Of a stretch of 64,000 nucleotides of DNA, positions 17,262 to 26,057 are shown piece after piece. The number at the start of each line of letters is the position of its first letter. Position 1 is the first letter of the stretch. The notes under the pieces were generated by a model that saw nothing but the letters and a program-made list of their open reading frames with translations, made no database searches and was not told the origin of the DNA. The DNA comes from Sphingomonas astaxanthinifaciens DSM 22298. Its GTDB lineage: Bacteria; Pseudomonadota; Alphaproteobacteria; Sphingomonadales; Sphingomonadaceae. The position numbers were made by a program, and so were the translations under genes. Where the stretch lies: the NCBI RefSeq assembly GCF_000711715.1, contig NZ_JONN01000002.1, positions 323,254-387,253 on the forward strand, written 5' to 3'.

Positions 17262-17981
17262 GTGCGCAAGCTCGGAATGGTCGGTGGGGCGAGCTGGAAT
17301 TCGACCGCGCTCTATTACGAGCATATCAACAAGGGCGTCGCGCGGCGCCTCGGCGGGCTGCACAGCGCGCGCCTGCTGATCGAGAGCCTCGACTGCGAGG
17401 ACGATTATGCCGCCTTTCACCGCAAGGGCGATTGGGCCGGGGGCGAAGCGGTCATTCTCGACACCGTGACGCGGCTGGTTGGCGCGGGGGCCGAGGGGCT
17501 GATCCTCACCTCCAACACCATGCACAAGCATTATGACGCGGTCGCGGCCGCGGTCGCCGTCCCCGTCCTCCACATCGGCGATGCCGCGGCCGAGCGGGTC
17601 GCCGCCGACGCTCGCGGCTCGGTCGCGGTGCTCGGCACCCGCACGACCATGACCGAGCCCCATGTCCGCTCGGCCTTCGAGAAGCGCGGGATCCGCCTCG
17701 CCCCGATCGAGGACGCCTGGATCACCGAGGTCGACCGGATCATCTACGAGGAACTCGCCGCCGGCCGCGTGGTCCGCGAGAGCCAGCGCAAGCTCAAGAC
17801 CCTCATCACCGAGCTCGGCAAGAAGAGGGTCGAGGCGGTGGTGCTCGCCTGCACCGAGCTGGTGCTCGCGGTCGACACCCGCGCCAACGTGCTGCCGGTC
17901 TACGACACCACCGAGATCCACGCGGCCATTGCGGTCGAGTGGCTCCTCGGCGAGCCCGAACAGGCCCGCGCCGCCGCCTGA
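17262..17981 (+). CDS. Aspartate/glutamate racemase family protein (YgeA-type)
   Basis: 239 residues with a GTG start; the first strand RKLGMVGGASWNSTALYYEHIN is the family hallmark. Pyridoxal-independent amino-acid racemases use two opposed acid/base residues. Here the second Cys is present (Cys197, VLACTEL) but the first is Ser84 (LTSNTMHK). E. coli YgeA likewise has a non-Cys residue (Thr) at the first site, so this is more likely a YgeA-like broad amino-acid racemase than a strict glutamate racemase of the MurI type. The gene stands alone; its stop shares the palindrome TGATCA with the convergent PAP2 gene. Confidence 0.85.
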   Translation: MRKLGMVGGASWNSTALYYEHINKGVARRLGGLHSARLLIESLDCEDDYAAFHRKGDWAGGEAVILDTVTRLVGAGAEGLILTSNTMHKHYDAVAAAVAVPVLHIGDAAAERVAADARGSVAVLGTRTTMTEPHVRSAFEKRGIRLAPIEDAWITEVDRIIYEELAAGRVVRESQRKLKTLITELGKKRVEAVVLACTELVLAVDTRANVLPVYDTTEIHAAIAVEWLLGEPEQARAAA

Positions 17982-19088
17982 TCAGGCGGGCTGCACGGCA
18001 GTCTCGCGCCGGATGGGCGCGGGGAGGGGGCGCCAGACCCTGAGGGCCCAGGACGACGCGATCCAGATCGTCCCCATCATCGCCCAGGCGACCAGCCCGT
18101 CGGCGATGTAATGCCAGCCGAGGTGGACCGAGCCGATCAGGATGAGCAGCGCGAAGGACCAGGCCGCGATCCGCACCAGCGGGCGCGCGCGCCAGGCGGT
18201 CAGGACATAGAGAAAGCTCACCGCATTGTGCATCGAGGGCATCGCCGAAATGCCCATGGCGAAACCATATTCGCGCTGTTCGTGCGCGATCCACAATTGC
18301 TTCTGCCACTCGAGCGCCTGGAGGTGATACCCCGCCGCGTCGATCGCGTGGAGCCGCGCCATCAGCCCGTCATAGGCCGGCGCCGAGGCGGTCCCGATCA
18401 GCCGCGCGTAACAGGGGCCGGCGGAGGAGAAGAAGAAGGCGCTGACTACCCCGATGAGCACGAAGCCCAAGGTCAGGCTGAGGAAGAAGCGCGCGCGCAG
18501 CGCCGCCGGCGCGAAGAGGGCATAGAGCAGCACCGCCGCGAACAGCATCGGCACCCAGGCGGTGTAGATCCGGTCGAGCACGAGGGTCGCTTCGGGCGAG
18601 GAGAAGAGGCCGTGGGTCACCTCCCAGCCGCGGCGGCCGAAGAAGATGTAGCGCGCAAAACCCGCGAAGGTGTCGTCCCACTCGAAGGGACGGTAGATCG
18701 GAAGCAATTGCTTGAGCGCTCCGAAGGCGCCGAGCAGCAGGGGCATCAGCAGCACGGGGCCGACCGTCGCCGCCAGCTCCTCGCGGCTGTGGAAGCGGGC
18801 GCGGGCCATGGTCGCGATCGCCGCGATCGGCCGGGCTTCGCGGCGCAGCGCGACCGAGGCGGCGACCCCGATCGCCAGCGCCACCAGGATCAGCGGCGCC
18901 AGCCGGTATACGGCCGCGACATATTCCCAATAGACCGACAGCACCGGGATGCCGACGCGATTGCCCATGATGATCGCCGCGATCGAGGTGCCGACCGTCA
19001 GGCTCATGATGAGCGCAAGCCATTCCAGCCCGGCGGCGATGCTCGTCCGCTGGCTGGTGGCATCCATGGAGGCGGAGCGCATCAACAC
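17982..19088 (-). CDS. PAP2-superfamily membrane phosphatase/transferase (Aur1-like motif)
   Basis: 368 residues, six or more transmembrane segments. Near the C terminus are the PAP2 acid-phosphatase motifs: SAMPSMHNAVSF (C2) and HLGWHYIADGLVAW (C3). The spacing HxGxHYxxD resembles the subgroup that includes fungal inositol-phosphorylceramide synthase Aur1, so it may transfer or remove a phospho-headgroup on a lipid facing the periplasm. A long N-terminal membrane region with a loop (KQLLPIYRPFEWDDTFAGFARYIFFGR) precedes the catalytic part. An alternative start lies 7 codons in (MDATSQ). It may be cotranscribed with greB, 66 bp upstream. Substrate unknown. Confidence 0.8.
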   Translation of the reverse strand: MLMRSASMDATSQRTSIAAGLEWLALIMSLTVGTSIAAIIMGNRVGIPVLSVYWEYVAAVYRLAPLILVALAIGVAASVALRREARPIAAIATMARARFHSREELAATVGPVLLMPLLLGAFGALKQLLPIYRPFEWDDTFAGFARYIFFGRRGWEVTHGLFSSPEATLVLDRIYTAWVPMLFAAVLLYALFAPAALRARFFLSLTLGFVLIGVVSAFFFSSAGPCYARLIGTASAPAYDGLMARLHAIDAAGYHLQALEWQKQLWIAHEQREYGFAMGISAMPSMHNAVSFLYVLTAWRARPLVRIAAWSFALLILIGSVHLGWHYIADGLVAWAMMGTIWIASSWALRVWRPLPAPIRRETAVQPA

Positions 19089-19154
19089 GCATGAAAAATA
19101 GCGGAAAACCGCTAAAGCAATGGTTAACGCCCTGACCGGTTCGGTGCGGGGACT

Positions 19155-19610
19155 TCAGGCGACCTCGATCCGCTCGATCGTGACCGGCCCGCCGGGGCCC
19201 TCGACCTCGTCCCCCTCGACCGCGCCGAGCATCGCGCGGACCAGCGGCGCGGTGAAGCCGACGCGGCCCGTGGCGGGCTCGCTCTCGTCATGACCGACGA
19301 TGGTGATGACCTGCTCCTTGCCGTCGCGGAGGAAGGTGACGCGGGTGCCGACCGCCACGTCCTCGCCGTCGGGGGTGGGCGCGAGCTGGGCGCTTGCCGC
19401 GCGACTGCGCCAGTAGCGCGCTTCGCGAAGCAGCTTCTTGCGCGCTTCCTCGGTCAGCTCCTCGGCCAGTTGCGCTTCGATCTCGGCGGCTTTGGCCTCG
19501 ATCAGGGCCAGACCCCGGGGCGTGACCAGATTGGGTCCCGGCGGGATCGGCAGCTCGAAGGTCGGTTCGAGATGCTCGTCATCCGATTCGCGACGAAAGG
19601 CGACACTCAT
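19155..19610 (-). CDS. greB: GreA/GreB-type transcript cleavage factor
   Basis: 151 residues. The N-terminal half is a coiled coil (TPRGLALIEAKAAEIEAQLAEELTEEARKKLLREARYWRSR) that enters the RNA polymerase secondary channel. The C-terminal half is the FKBP-like domain (VAVGTRVTFLRDGKEQVITIVGHDESEPATGRVGFTAPLVRAMLGAVEGDEV). It stimulates cleavage of backtracked RNA. The acidic tip between the helices is less clear than in E. coli GreA, so the symbol is a best guess; a regulatory Gre-like paralogue is possible. It lies on the minus strand, ahead of the PAP2 gene. Confidence 0.8.
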   Translation of the reverse strand: MSVAFRRESDDEHLEPTFELPIPPGPNLVTPRGLALIEAKAAEIEAQLAEELTEEARKKLLREARYWRSRAASAQLAPTPDGEDVAVGTRVTFLRDGKEQVITIVGHDESEPATGRVGFTAPLVRAMLGAVEGDEVEGPGGPVTIERIEVA

Positions 19611-19876
19611 GGCAGGACGACGTTGGTCATTTCAAAGATCATAGGTTCGACGAACCGCGGGGGAAAGCGAAGGTTGCGCCCGGCCTGTGCCGCCACCCGT
19701 GGCGGAAATTCGCCGATCGCCGTCCACATTGTCACCAAAGTGCAACATCGGGGTCTTTCGACCAAGGGACGCTTTACCCGGCAAGCCTCCCTGCCCACAA
19801 ACAGGTTGTTGCCCGGGGGCATTAATTCACATTGTAGTCTCGGTCCTGTCCCCCCGGTGCAGATAGGGGAAGCAGT

Positions 19877-22800
19877 TTGTCTCAACGTCTTATTATCGCG
19901 CGGTTGCTGACGGGCACCGCGGCTTTTGCAGCGCTTGCAACGCCCGCCTTCGCGCAGGACAGCCAGGCCACCACGCCGGCGCAGGAGCCTGCCGCCACCA
20001 CCGCGCCGGCCCCGGAAGTCGATGCGCCGACCACCGCCGAGGACGACAGCGCCAACGATATCGTTGTCACCGGCTCGCTGTTTCGCCGCGAGAATGCGCA
20101 GACCGCGCTTCCGGTGACGGTCATCACCAGCGACTCGCTCGTCAAGGCGGGCATCACCAACACCGCTGACGCGGTCCGCCAGGCGGCCGCCGACGGCGCC
20201 GGCTCGATCGGCGTCGGCTTCACCAGCGGCTTCTCGGCCGGCGGTTCGGCCGTGTCGCTGCGCAACCTCGGTGTCTCTTCGACCCTGTTGCTGGTCAACG
20301 GCCTGCGCTCGGCCAATTATCCGCTGAGCGACGACGGCCACAACAGCTATGCCGACCTGACCAGCATCCCGCAGGTCAATGTCGAGCGGATCGAAGTCCT
20401 CAAGGACGGTGCCTCGTCGCTCTACGGCGCGGACGCGATCGGCGGCGTGGTCAACATCATCACCCGCAAGCAGTTCCGCGGCATCGAGGGCGGCGCGGAA
20501 GGCGGCCTCAGCCAGAAGGGCGACGGCGAGAAGTATCGCGTCAAGCTGCTCGGGGGCATCGGCGACTACGGCAATCGCGGCTGGAACCTCTACGTCGGCG
20601 GCGAATATGAGAAGAACGGCAAGATCACCGCAAATTCGCGCGGCTTCCCGTTCAACACCCTCGACCTGCGCGCGATCGGCGGCCGCGACAACAATCGCGC
20701 CGACGACACGCTGACCACGCCGACCCCCAATGCGGTGGTCACCCGGGTCACCCAGACCGATCTCAACAACCCGCTCGCGGGCTCGGTCGCCAATGCGACC
20801 TCGCCGGCGATCTTCACCTCGCTGACCCCGCTCGACCAGTGCCGCTTCGGGACCTTCTCGGAGAATACCTCGTCGCGTGTCGGCACGGCCTGCGCCCACG
20901 ACCTCACCCGTGAATATGTCGAGATCCTGCCGCCGCAGGAGCGCTATGCCGGCGTCGCCCGCTTCAGCGTCCGTCTCGGCGATTCGATCGAGGGCTATGT
21001 CGAGGGCAGCTACTCGCACAACCGGGTCGACATCACGCTTCCCCCGCGCGGCATCCGCCAGACGCAGGCCTTCGGTGGTTCACCGACGACCTCGACGTCC
21101 AACCCGGGCATCGTGCTTCCGGTCTACATCTGCTCGTCGGGCGTAAACTGCGCCACGGCGGCCGACCGCCAGCTCAACCCGAACAACCCTTATGCGGCGG
21201 CTTATGCCAACGACCCCGCCAATGGCGCGGCGCGCATCTACTATCTGTTCGGCGACGTGAAGGCGGGCTCGGTCCGCAAGAACGAGCTGTATCGCCTGAC
21301 CAGCGGGCTTCGCGGCACCATCGCCCAGAACTGGGACTGGCGCGTCGACGTCGGCTATTCGCGCGACAACCTCGACCTCAAACAGACCGGCTTCGCCAAT
21401 CTCAACGGGCTGGTGAAGGCGATCAACACGGGGTCGTACAACTTCGTGAACCCCGAGCTGAACTCGCAGGCGGTTCGCGACTCGGTGCTGCCGGCGATCA
21501 CCTCGCTGTCGGATTCGACCGAGTTCACGGTCGACGGCTCGGTCCGTCATTCCTTGTTCGAGCTTCCGGGCGGTCCGCTCCAGGTCGCGGTCGGCGGCCA
21601 GTATCGCAAGGAGAAGCTCAACAACCGCAGCGCCAATCCGAACCTCGACGTGCCCGGCCTCTCGACCGCGCAGGCGTTCGGTAACCGCGACGTCTGGGCC
21701 GGCTATTTCGAGATCAGCGCACCGGTGCTCGACACGCTCGAGCTGACCGCCTCGGGTCGTTACGACGATTATTCGGAAGGCTTCAGCCACTTCTCGCCCA
21801 AGGCCAGCTTCAAGTTCCAGCCGATCCGGCAGATCGCGCTCCGCGGCTCCTATTCGGAAGGCTTCCGGGCACCGACCTTCGCCGAGAACGATCCGCGCAG
21901 CTCCTTCTCGGGCTTCGTCGGCTACAATCCGGGGACGGCCTCGCCGGCGTTCAAGGCGGCGCACATCAACAATGCCGGCTATTACGCCAATTACTCGGTC
22001 GGCCGCGGTTACGTCGGCAATCCGAATATCGAGCCGGAAACCGCCAAGAGCATCACCCTCGGCGGCGTGTTCGAACCGACCCGCTGGCTGCAGTTCACGG
22101 CCGACTATTTCCACGTGAAGAAGTCGAACCTGATCGTGACCGGCCCGCTCGCGGGCAAGGCGATCGACGCTTACTATTCGGTCGCGGGCCAGACCTTCGC
22201 CTCGGCGGCGGACGCCGCGGCGGCAGGTTGCGCCCTGGTTGCCGCAGTGGGTGCGGGCTATTCGTGCAACGTCATCGACGCGGCCGATCCTTTCGCGCTC
22301 AACGCCCTTCCGCGCCTGCTGGTGCTGAACGCGCCCTACGTGAACGCCAACTACGACATCGTCGAAGGCCTGCAGTTCACCGCGGCGGCCAATGTCCCGA
22401 TCACCGACGCGATCAAGCTGCGCAGCCGCCTCGATGTCCAGGAAACGATCAAATATGATCGCCACCTCGACAATGGCGACGTCCAGCGCTTCACCGGCAC
22501 CGTCGGCCCGGCCGACCTGTCGTCGGGCGGTGGCACGCCCAAGTGGCGCGGCAACTGGCAGAACACCCTCGATGTCGGTCGCTTCTCGCTCACCGCGACG
22601 ACCTATTTCGTCGGTGCGATGAAGGGGGTTGCCACCGACCAGGGCAATCTCGACACGAGCTGCGCGGCGACGATCTACAAGGACGCGAATGGCGGCAACA
22701 GCTTCTGCCGCATCAAGTCCTTCGTCTATGCGGATCTCAACGCGACGCTCGACGTGACCAAGGACTTCAGCTTCTTCGTCTTCGTCGGCAACGTCACCAA

Positions 22801-22921
22801 CACGCGTGCGCCGCTCTATGCGAACACGCTCTACACGACCCAGCCCAACTATCTGGCGTCGTGGCACATCCCGGGTCTGGTGGGTCGCACCTACCGCTCG
22901 GGCTTCAACTTCCGCTTCTAA
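19877..22921 (+). CDS. TonB-dependent outer-membrane receptor (long, 1014 aa)
   Basis: 1014 residues starting at TTG with GGGGA just upstream. The signal peptide ends at PAFA (about residue 26). A Pro/Ala/Thr-rich stretch precedes the plug domain (about 60-200; NDIVVTGSLFRRENAQTALPVTVITSDSLVKAG, and RIEVLKDGASSLYGADAIGGVVNIIT). The remainder is the 22-strand barrel, ending in Phe (SGFNFRF) as required for outer-membrane insertion. Substrate is unknown; sphingomonads use such long receptors for sugars, peptides or siderophores. It is related to the receptor at 44683. It is monocistronic, with a strong terminator behind it. Confidence 0.93.
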   Translation: MSQRLIIARLLTGTAAFAALATPAFAQDSQATTPAQEPAATTAPAPEVDAPTTAEDDSANDIVVTGSLFRRENAQTALPVTVITSDSLVKAGITNTADAVRQAAADGAGSIGVGFTSGFSAGGSAVSLRNLGVSSTLLLVNGLRSANYPLSDDGHNSYADLTSIPQVNVERIEVLKDGASSLYGADAIGGVVNIITRKQFRGIEGGAEGGLSQKGDGEKYRVKLLGGIGDYGNRGWNLYVGGEYEKNGKITANSRGFPFNTLDLRAIGGRDNNRADDTLTTPTPNAVVTRVTQTDLNNPLAGSVANATSPAIFTSLTPLDQCRFGTFSENTSSRVGTACAHDLTREYVEILPPQERYAGVARFSVRLGDSIEGYVEGSYSHNRVDITLPPRGIRQTQAFGGSPTTSTSNPGIVLPVYICSSGVNCATAADRQLNPNNPYAAAYANDPANGAARIYYLFGDVKAGSVRKNELYRLTSGLRGTIAQNWDWRVDVGYSRDNLDLKQTGFANLNGLVKAINTGSYNFVNPELNSQAVRDSVLPAITSLSDSTEFTVDGSVRHSLFELPGGPLQVAVGGQYRKEKLNNRSANPNLDVPGLSTAQAFGNRDVWAGYFEISAPVLDTLELTASGRYDDYSEGFSHFSPKASFKFQPIRQIALRGSYSEGFRAPTFAENDPRSSFSGFVGYNPGTASPAFKAAHINNAGYYANYSVGRGYVGNPNIEPETAKSITLGGVFEPTRWLQFTADYFHVKKSNLIVTGPLAGKAIDAYYSVAGQTFASAADAAAAGCALVAAVGAGYSCNVIDAADPFALNALPRLLVLNAPYVNANYDIVEGLQFTAAANVPITDAIKLRSRLDVQETIKYDRHLDNGDVQRFTGTVGPADLSSGGGTPKWRGNWQNTLDVGRFSLTATTYFVGAMKGVATDQGNLDTSCAATIYKDANGGNSFCRIKSFVYADLNATLDVTKDFSFFVFVGNVTNTRAPLYANTLYTTQPNYLASWHIPGLVGRTYRSGFNFRF

Positions 22922-22944
22922 GCGGTCGCAGCGAAGCAAAGGGA

Positions 22945-22974
22945 GGGCGGTGCCAGCCGGCGCCGCCCTTTTTT
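22945..22974 (+). terminator. Rho-independent terminator after the TonB receptor
   Basis: GGGCGGTGCC (22945-22954) pairs over all 10 positions (one G-U) with GGCGCCGCCC (22959-22968) around AGCC, followed by six T. Confidence 0.9.
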
Positions 22975-23024
22975 GCGTGTGGGGCCCGCTTCCGTGCCGG
23001 GCTCCTTGCCCCTACATCGCCTCC

Positions 23025-24971
23025 ATGAACCGAACCCCGGCCGACCGACCGGAACATCCGCGCGCGAGCGAGCGCTTCAACGAGGAGGCCGCGACCACCA
23101 CCGTCCAGGGGGGCGGGGAGGCGCCCGACCTCGAGAAGGGCGTGGCCGCGATCCGCAACGTGGTGCGCACCCTGCCGGTCCGCCCCGGCGTCTACCGGAT
23201 GCTCGATGCGCGCGGCGACGTTCTCTATGTCGGCAAGGCACGCGCGCTCAAGAATCGCGTGACCAACTACACGCAGGTCGCGCGGCTCTCGAAACGGCTG
23301 CAGCGGATGGTCGCGCAGACCCGCTCGATGACCGTGGTCACCACCCGCACCGAGGCCGAGGCGTTGCTGCTGGAAGCGCAGCTCATCAAGCGCTTCCGCC
23401 CGCCCTACAACGTGCTGCTGCGCGACGACAAAAGCTTCCCCTTCATCCTGCTGCGCGAGGACCATGCCTTTCCCCGCGTCCAGAAGCATCGCGGCGCGCG
23501 CCGGGCCAAGGGACAATATTTCGGGCCCTTCGCCAGCGCGGGCTCGGTCACCCGGACCCTGAACGCGCTCCAGAAGCTGTTCCTGCTCCGCTCGTGCAGC
23601 GACAGCTTCTTCGCCAATCGCTCGCGTCCCTGCCTGCTTTACCAGATCCGCCGCTGCTCGGGGCCGTGCGTGGGCCGGATCGACGAAGCCGCCTATGCTG
23701 AACTGGTCGAGGATGCGCAGAACTTCCTCGCGGGCAAGTCGACCGGGGTCCAGGCGCGCCTCTCGAAGCAAATGGCCGAGGCGGCCGAGCGCATGGACTT
23801 CGAGCTCGCCGCCATCTTCCGCGACCGGCTGCGGGCGCTGACCTACATCCAGGGTTCGCAGACCGTCCACGCCGAAGGCTTGGGCGATGCCGACATCTTC
23901 GCGCTCGCCGCCAAGGGCGGATCGATGTGCATCCAGGCCTTCTTCATCCGAGGCGGCCAGAACTGGGGGCACCGCGCCTTCTTCCCCAGCCACACCGCCG
24001 ACGTCCCGGAAGAGGAAGTGCTGTCGAGCTTCCTCATCCAGTTCTACGAGGACATGCCGCCGCCAAAGCGCATCCTCGTCGACCGCGAGGTGGCCGAGGC
24101 CGAGCTCCTCGCCGAGGCGCTAAGCGAGAAGGCGGGCCGCAAGGTGCTGATCGAGCGGCCCCAGCGCGGCGACCGCAAGAAGCTGGTCGACCAGGCCAGC
24201 CGCAATGCGATCGAGGCGCTCGACCGCCGCCATGCCGAGAGCACCACGCAGACGAAGTTGCTGCGCGAGCTCGCCGACGCCTTCGAACTTCCCGAGCCTC
24301 CCAAGCGCATCGAGGTCTATGACAACAGCCACATCATGGGCACCGCCGCGACCGGCGCGATGATCGTCGCCGGGCCCGAGGGCTTCCGCAAGAACAGCTA
24401 TCGCAAGTTCAACATCAAGAAGGCGGCCACCGACGACGATTTCGCGATGATGAAGGAGGTCCTCGAACGGCGCTTCCAGCGGCTCGAGAAGGACGATCCC
24501 GACCGCTCCAGCGGCGAATGGCCCGACCTCATCCTGATCGACGGCGGGCGCGGGCAACTCAATGCCGTGCTCGAGATCATGGAGGATGCCGGGGTCAATG
24601 ACGTGCCGGTGGTCGGCGTCGCCAAGGGCCCCCACCACGGCCGCGAGGGGCGCGAGGTGTTCCACCTGCCCAACGGCCGCGAACTGACCTTCCCGGTCAA
24701 TGCGCCCTTGCTCTTCTACCTCCAGCGCCTGCGCGACGAGGCGCATCGCTTCGCCATCGGCACCCACCGGGCCAAGCGGGCCAAGAGCCTGACCACCTCG
24801 ACCCTCGACGAGGTCCCCGGCATCGGCCCGACCCGCAAGCGCGCCTTGCTGATGCACTTCGGCACCGCCCGCGCGGTCAAGGGGGCGGCGCTCGAGGATC
24901 TTGAGCGCGCGCCGGGGATCAGCAAGGCCACCGCCCGGCAGGTCTACGATTATTTCCACCCGGGCGGGTAG
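23025..24971 (+). CDS. uvrC: Excinuclease ABC subunit C
   Basis: 648 residues from the ATG at 23025; the longer open frame overlaps the preceding terminator. UvrC makes both incisions in nucleotide excision repair. Seen in order: the GIY-YIG nuclease (VRPGVYRMLDARGDVLYVGKA), a Cys-rich stretch (LLYQIRRCSGPCVG), the UvrB-binding UVR helix pair (LSKQMAEAAERMDFELAAIFRDRL), the RNase H-like nuclease (IEVYDNSHIMGTAATGAMIV, LILIDGGRGQLNA) and C-terminal helix-hairpin-helix repeats. The ~45-residue N-terminal extension before the nuclease is longer than in E. coli. recO follows after 2 bp. Confidence 0.96.
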   Translation: MNRTPADRPEHPRASERFNEEAATTTVQGGGEAPDLEKGVAAIRNVVRTLPVRPGVYRMLDARGDVLYVGKARALKNRVTNYTQVARLSKRLQRMVAQTRSMTVVTTRTEAEALLLEAQLIKRFRPPYNVLLRDDKSFPFILLREDHAFPRVQKHRGARRAKGQYFGPFASAGSVTRTLNALQKLFLLRSCSDSFFANRSRPCLLYQIRRCSGPCVGRIDEAAYAELVEDAQNFLAGKSTGVQARLSKQMAEAAERMDFELAAIFRDRLRALTYIQGSQTVHAEGLGDADIFALAAKGGSMCIQAFFIRGGQNWGHRAFFPSHTADVPEEEVLSSFLIQFYEDMPPPKRILVDREVAEAELLAEALSEKAGRKVLIERPQRGDRKKLVDQASRNAIEALDRRHAESTTQTKLLRELADAFELPEPPKRIEVYDNSHIMGTAATGAMIVAGPEGFRKNSYRKFNIKKAATDDDFAMMKEVLERRFQRLEKDDPDRSSGEWPDLILIDGGRGQLNAVLEIMEDAGVNDVPVVGVAKGPHHGREGREVFHLPNGRELTFPVNAPLLFYLQRLRDEAHRFAIGTHRAKRAKSLTTSTLDEVPGIGPTRKRALLMHFGTARAVKGAALEDLERAPGISKATARQVYDYFHPGG

Positions 24972-24973
24972 GG

Positions 24974-25585
24974 GTGCGCCAGACCACCCCCGCCATCGTG
25001 CTGTCGCTTCGCCTCCATGGCGAGACGGGCGCGGTGGCGCGGTTCCTGACACCCGAACTCGGCCTCGTCGCCGCTTACGTCCGCGGCGCGCGCGGGCGGC
25101 GGATGCGACCGGTGCTGGTCGCGGGCAATGCGGTCGAGGCGCGCCTGTCGGCGCGGACCGACGCGCAATTGCCCCAAGCCGAGGTCGAGCTCACCCACAG
25201 CCGCGCGCCGCTGATGACCGAGCCCTTGCCCGCCGCGGGGATCCTGTGGGCGACCACCGTCACCGCCGAGGTCCTGCCCGAGCGCCAGCCCTACCCATCG
25301 CTCTACCAGGGGCTGGACGGCCTGCTCGACGCCATCGCCGCGGCCCCGGCGGCCCGCGGCTGGGGGCCGGCCTTGCTCGCCTACGAGCTTCTGCTCCTTG
25401 CCGAGCTCGGCTTCGGGCTCGAGCCCGCGCTGGTCGAACGGGCGGCGGGGGACTGGCTCGCCGGGCTCGACCTCACCGGGCGGCGGGTGCGCCGCGACCT
25501 CCTCCAGCGTCCCGGTGAACCGGCGTGGGACGCGCGTGAACGGCTCACCGCCCGCTTGCGCCGCGCCCACGGGCTGGTAGCGTGA
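24974..25585 (+). CDS. recO: DNA repair protein RecO
   Basis: 203 residues from a GTG two bases after the uvrC stop. RecO loads RecA onto single-stranded DNA with RecR. The N-terminal OB fold is clear (TPAIVLSLRLHGETGAVARFLTPELGLVAAYVRGARGRRMRPVLVAGN). The C-terminal helical domain (YELLLLAELGFGLEP) is present but short, and the family's Cys zinc site is absent, making the protein about 40 residues shorter than E. coli RecO. Placement behind uvrC suggests a small repair operon. Confidence 0.88.
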   Translation: MRQTTPAIVLSLRLHGETGAVARFLTPELGLVAAYVRGARGRRMRPVLVAGNAVEARLSARTDAQLPQAEVELTHSRAPLMTEPLPAAGILWATTVTAEVLPERQPYPSLYQGLDGLLDAIAAAPAARGWGPALLAYELLLLAELGFGLEPALVERAAGDWLAGLDLTGRRVRRDLLQRPGEPAWDARERLTARLRRAHGLVA

Positions 25586-25589
25586 CTCC

Positions 25590-25994
25590 ATGACCCCCGG
25601 CATGCTCGCCACCCTCTTCCCGCACGAGGCGGTGACCGGCGACATGGTGGTCCGCGTCGCGGTCAGCTTCCTGCCCGAGCAATCGGCCCCGTCCAACGGC
25701 CGCTGGTTCTGGTCCTACCATATCCGGATCGAGAACCGCGGGACCCGAAGCGTCCAGCTGCTCGCGCGCTCCTGGACCATCACCGACGGGCGCGGCGCGA
25801 TTCACGAGGTGCGCGGCGAAGGCGTGGTCGGCGAGATGCCGCTGATCGCCCCCTCGGCCAGCTACGATTATGTGTCGGGCTGCCCGCTGCCGACCCCGAC
25901 CGGACGGATGCAGGGCAGCTACCGGATGGTCGACGAGGACGGCACCGGGTTCGAGATCGCCATTCCCAGTTTCCCCCTGATCGGGCCGGTCTAG
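25590..25994 (+). CDS. apaG: ApaG family protein
   Basis: 134 residues forming a single fibronectin-III-like ApaG domain: VTGDMVVRVAVSFLPEQSAPSNGRWFWSYHIRIENRGTRSVQLLARSWTITDGRG, then GEGVVGEMPLIAPSASYDYVSGCPL. The GxGVVGExPxxxPGxxFxYxSG-type motif is diagnostic. ApaG was linked to cobalt/magnesium resistance genetically, but its molecular role is not settled. It lies 4 bp after recO and is probably in the same transcript. Confidence 0.92.
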   Translation: MTPGMLATLFPHEAVTGDMVVRVAVSFLPEQSAPSNGRWFWSYHIRIENRGTRSVQLLARSWTITDGRGAIHEVRGEGVVGEMPLIAPSASYDYVSGCPLPTPTGRMQGSYRMVDEDGTGFEIAIPSFPLIGPV

Positions 25995-26057
25995 GAAAGG
26001 TCCGCTCCGGACTGATTGGTAAGCCCGTCCAGAGAGGACGCGTTTACAAGCACCGGC

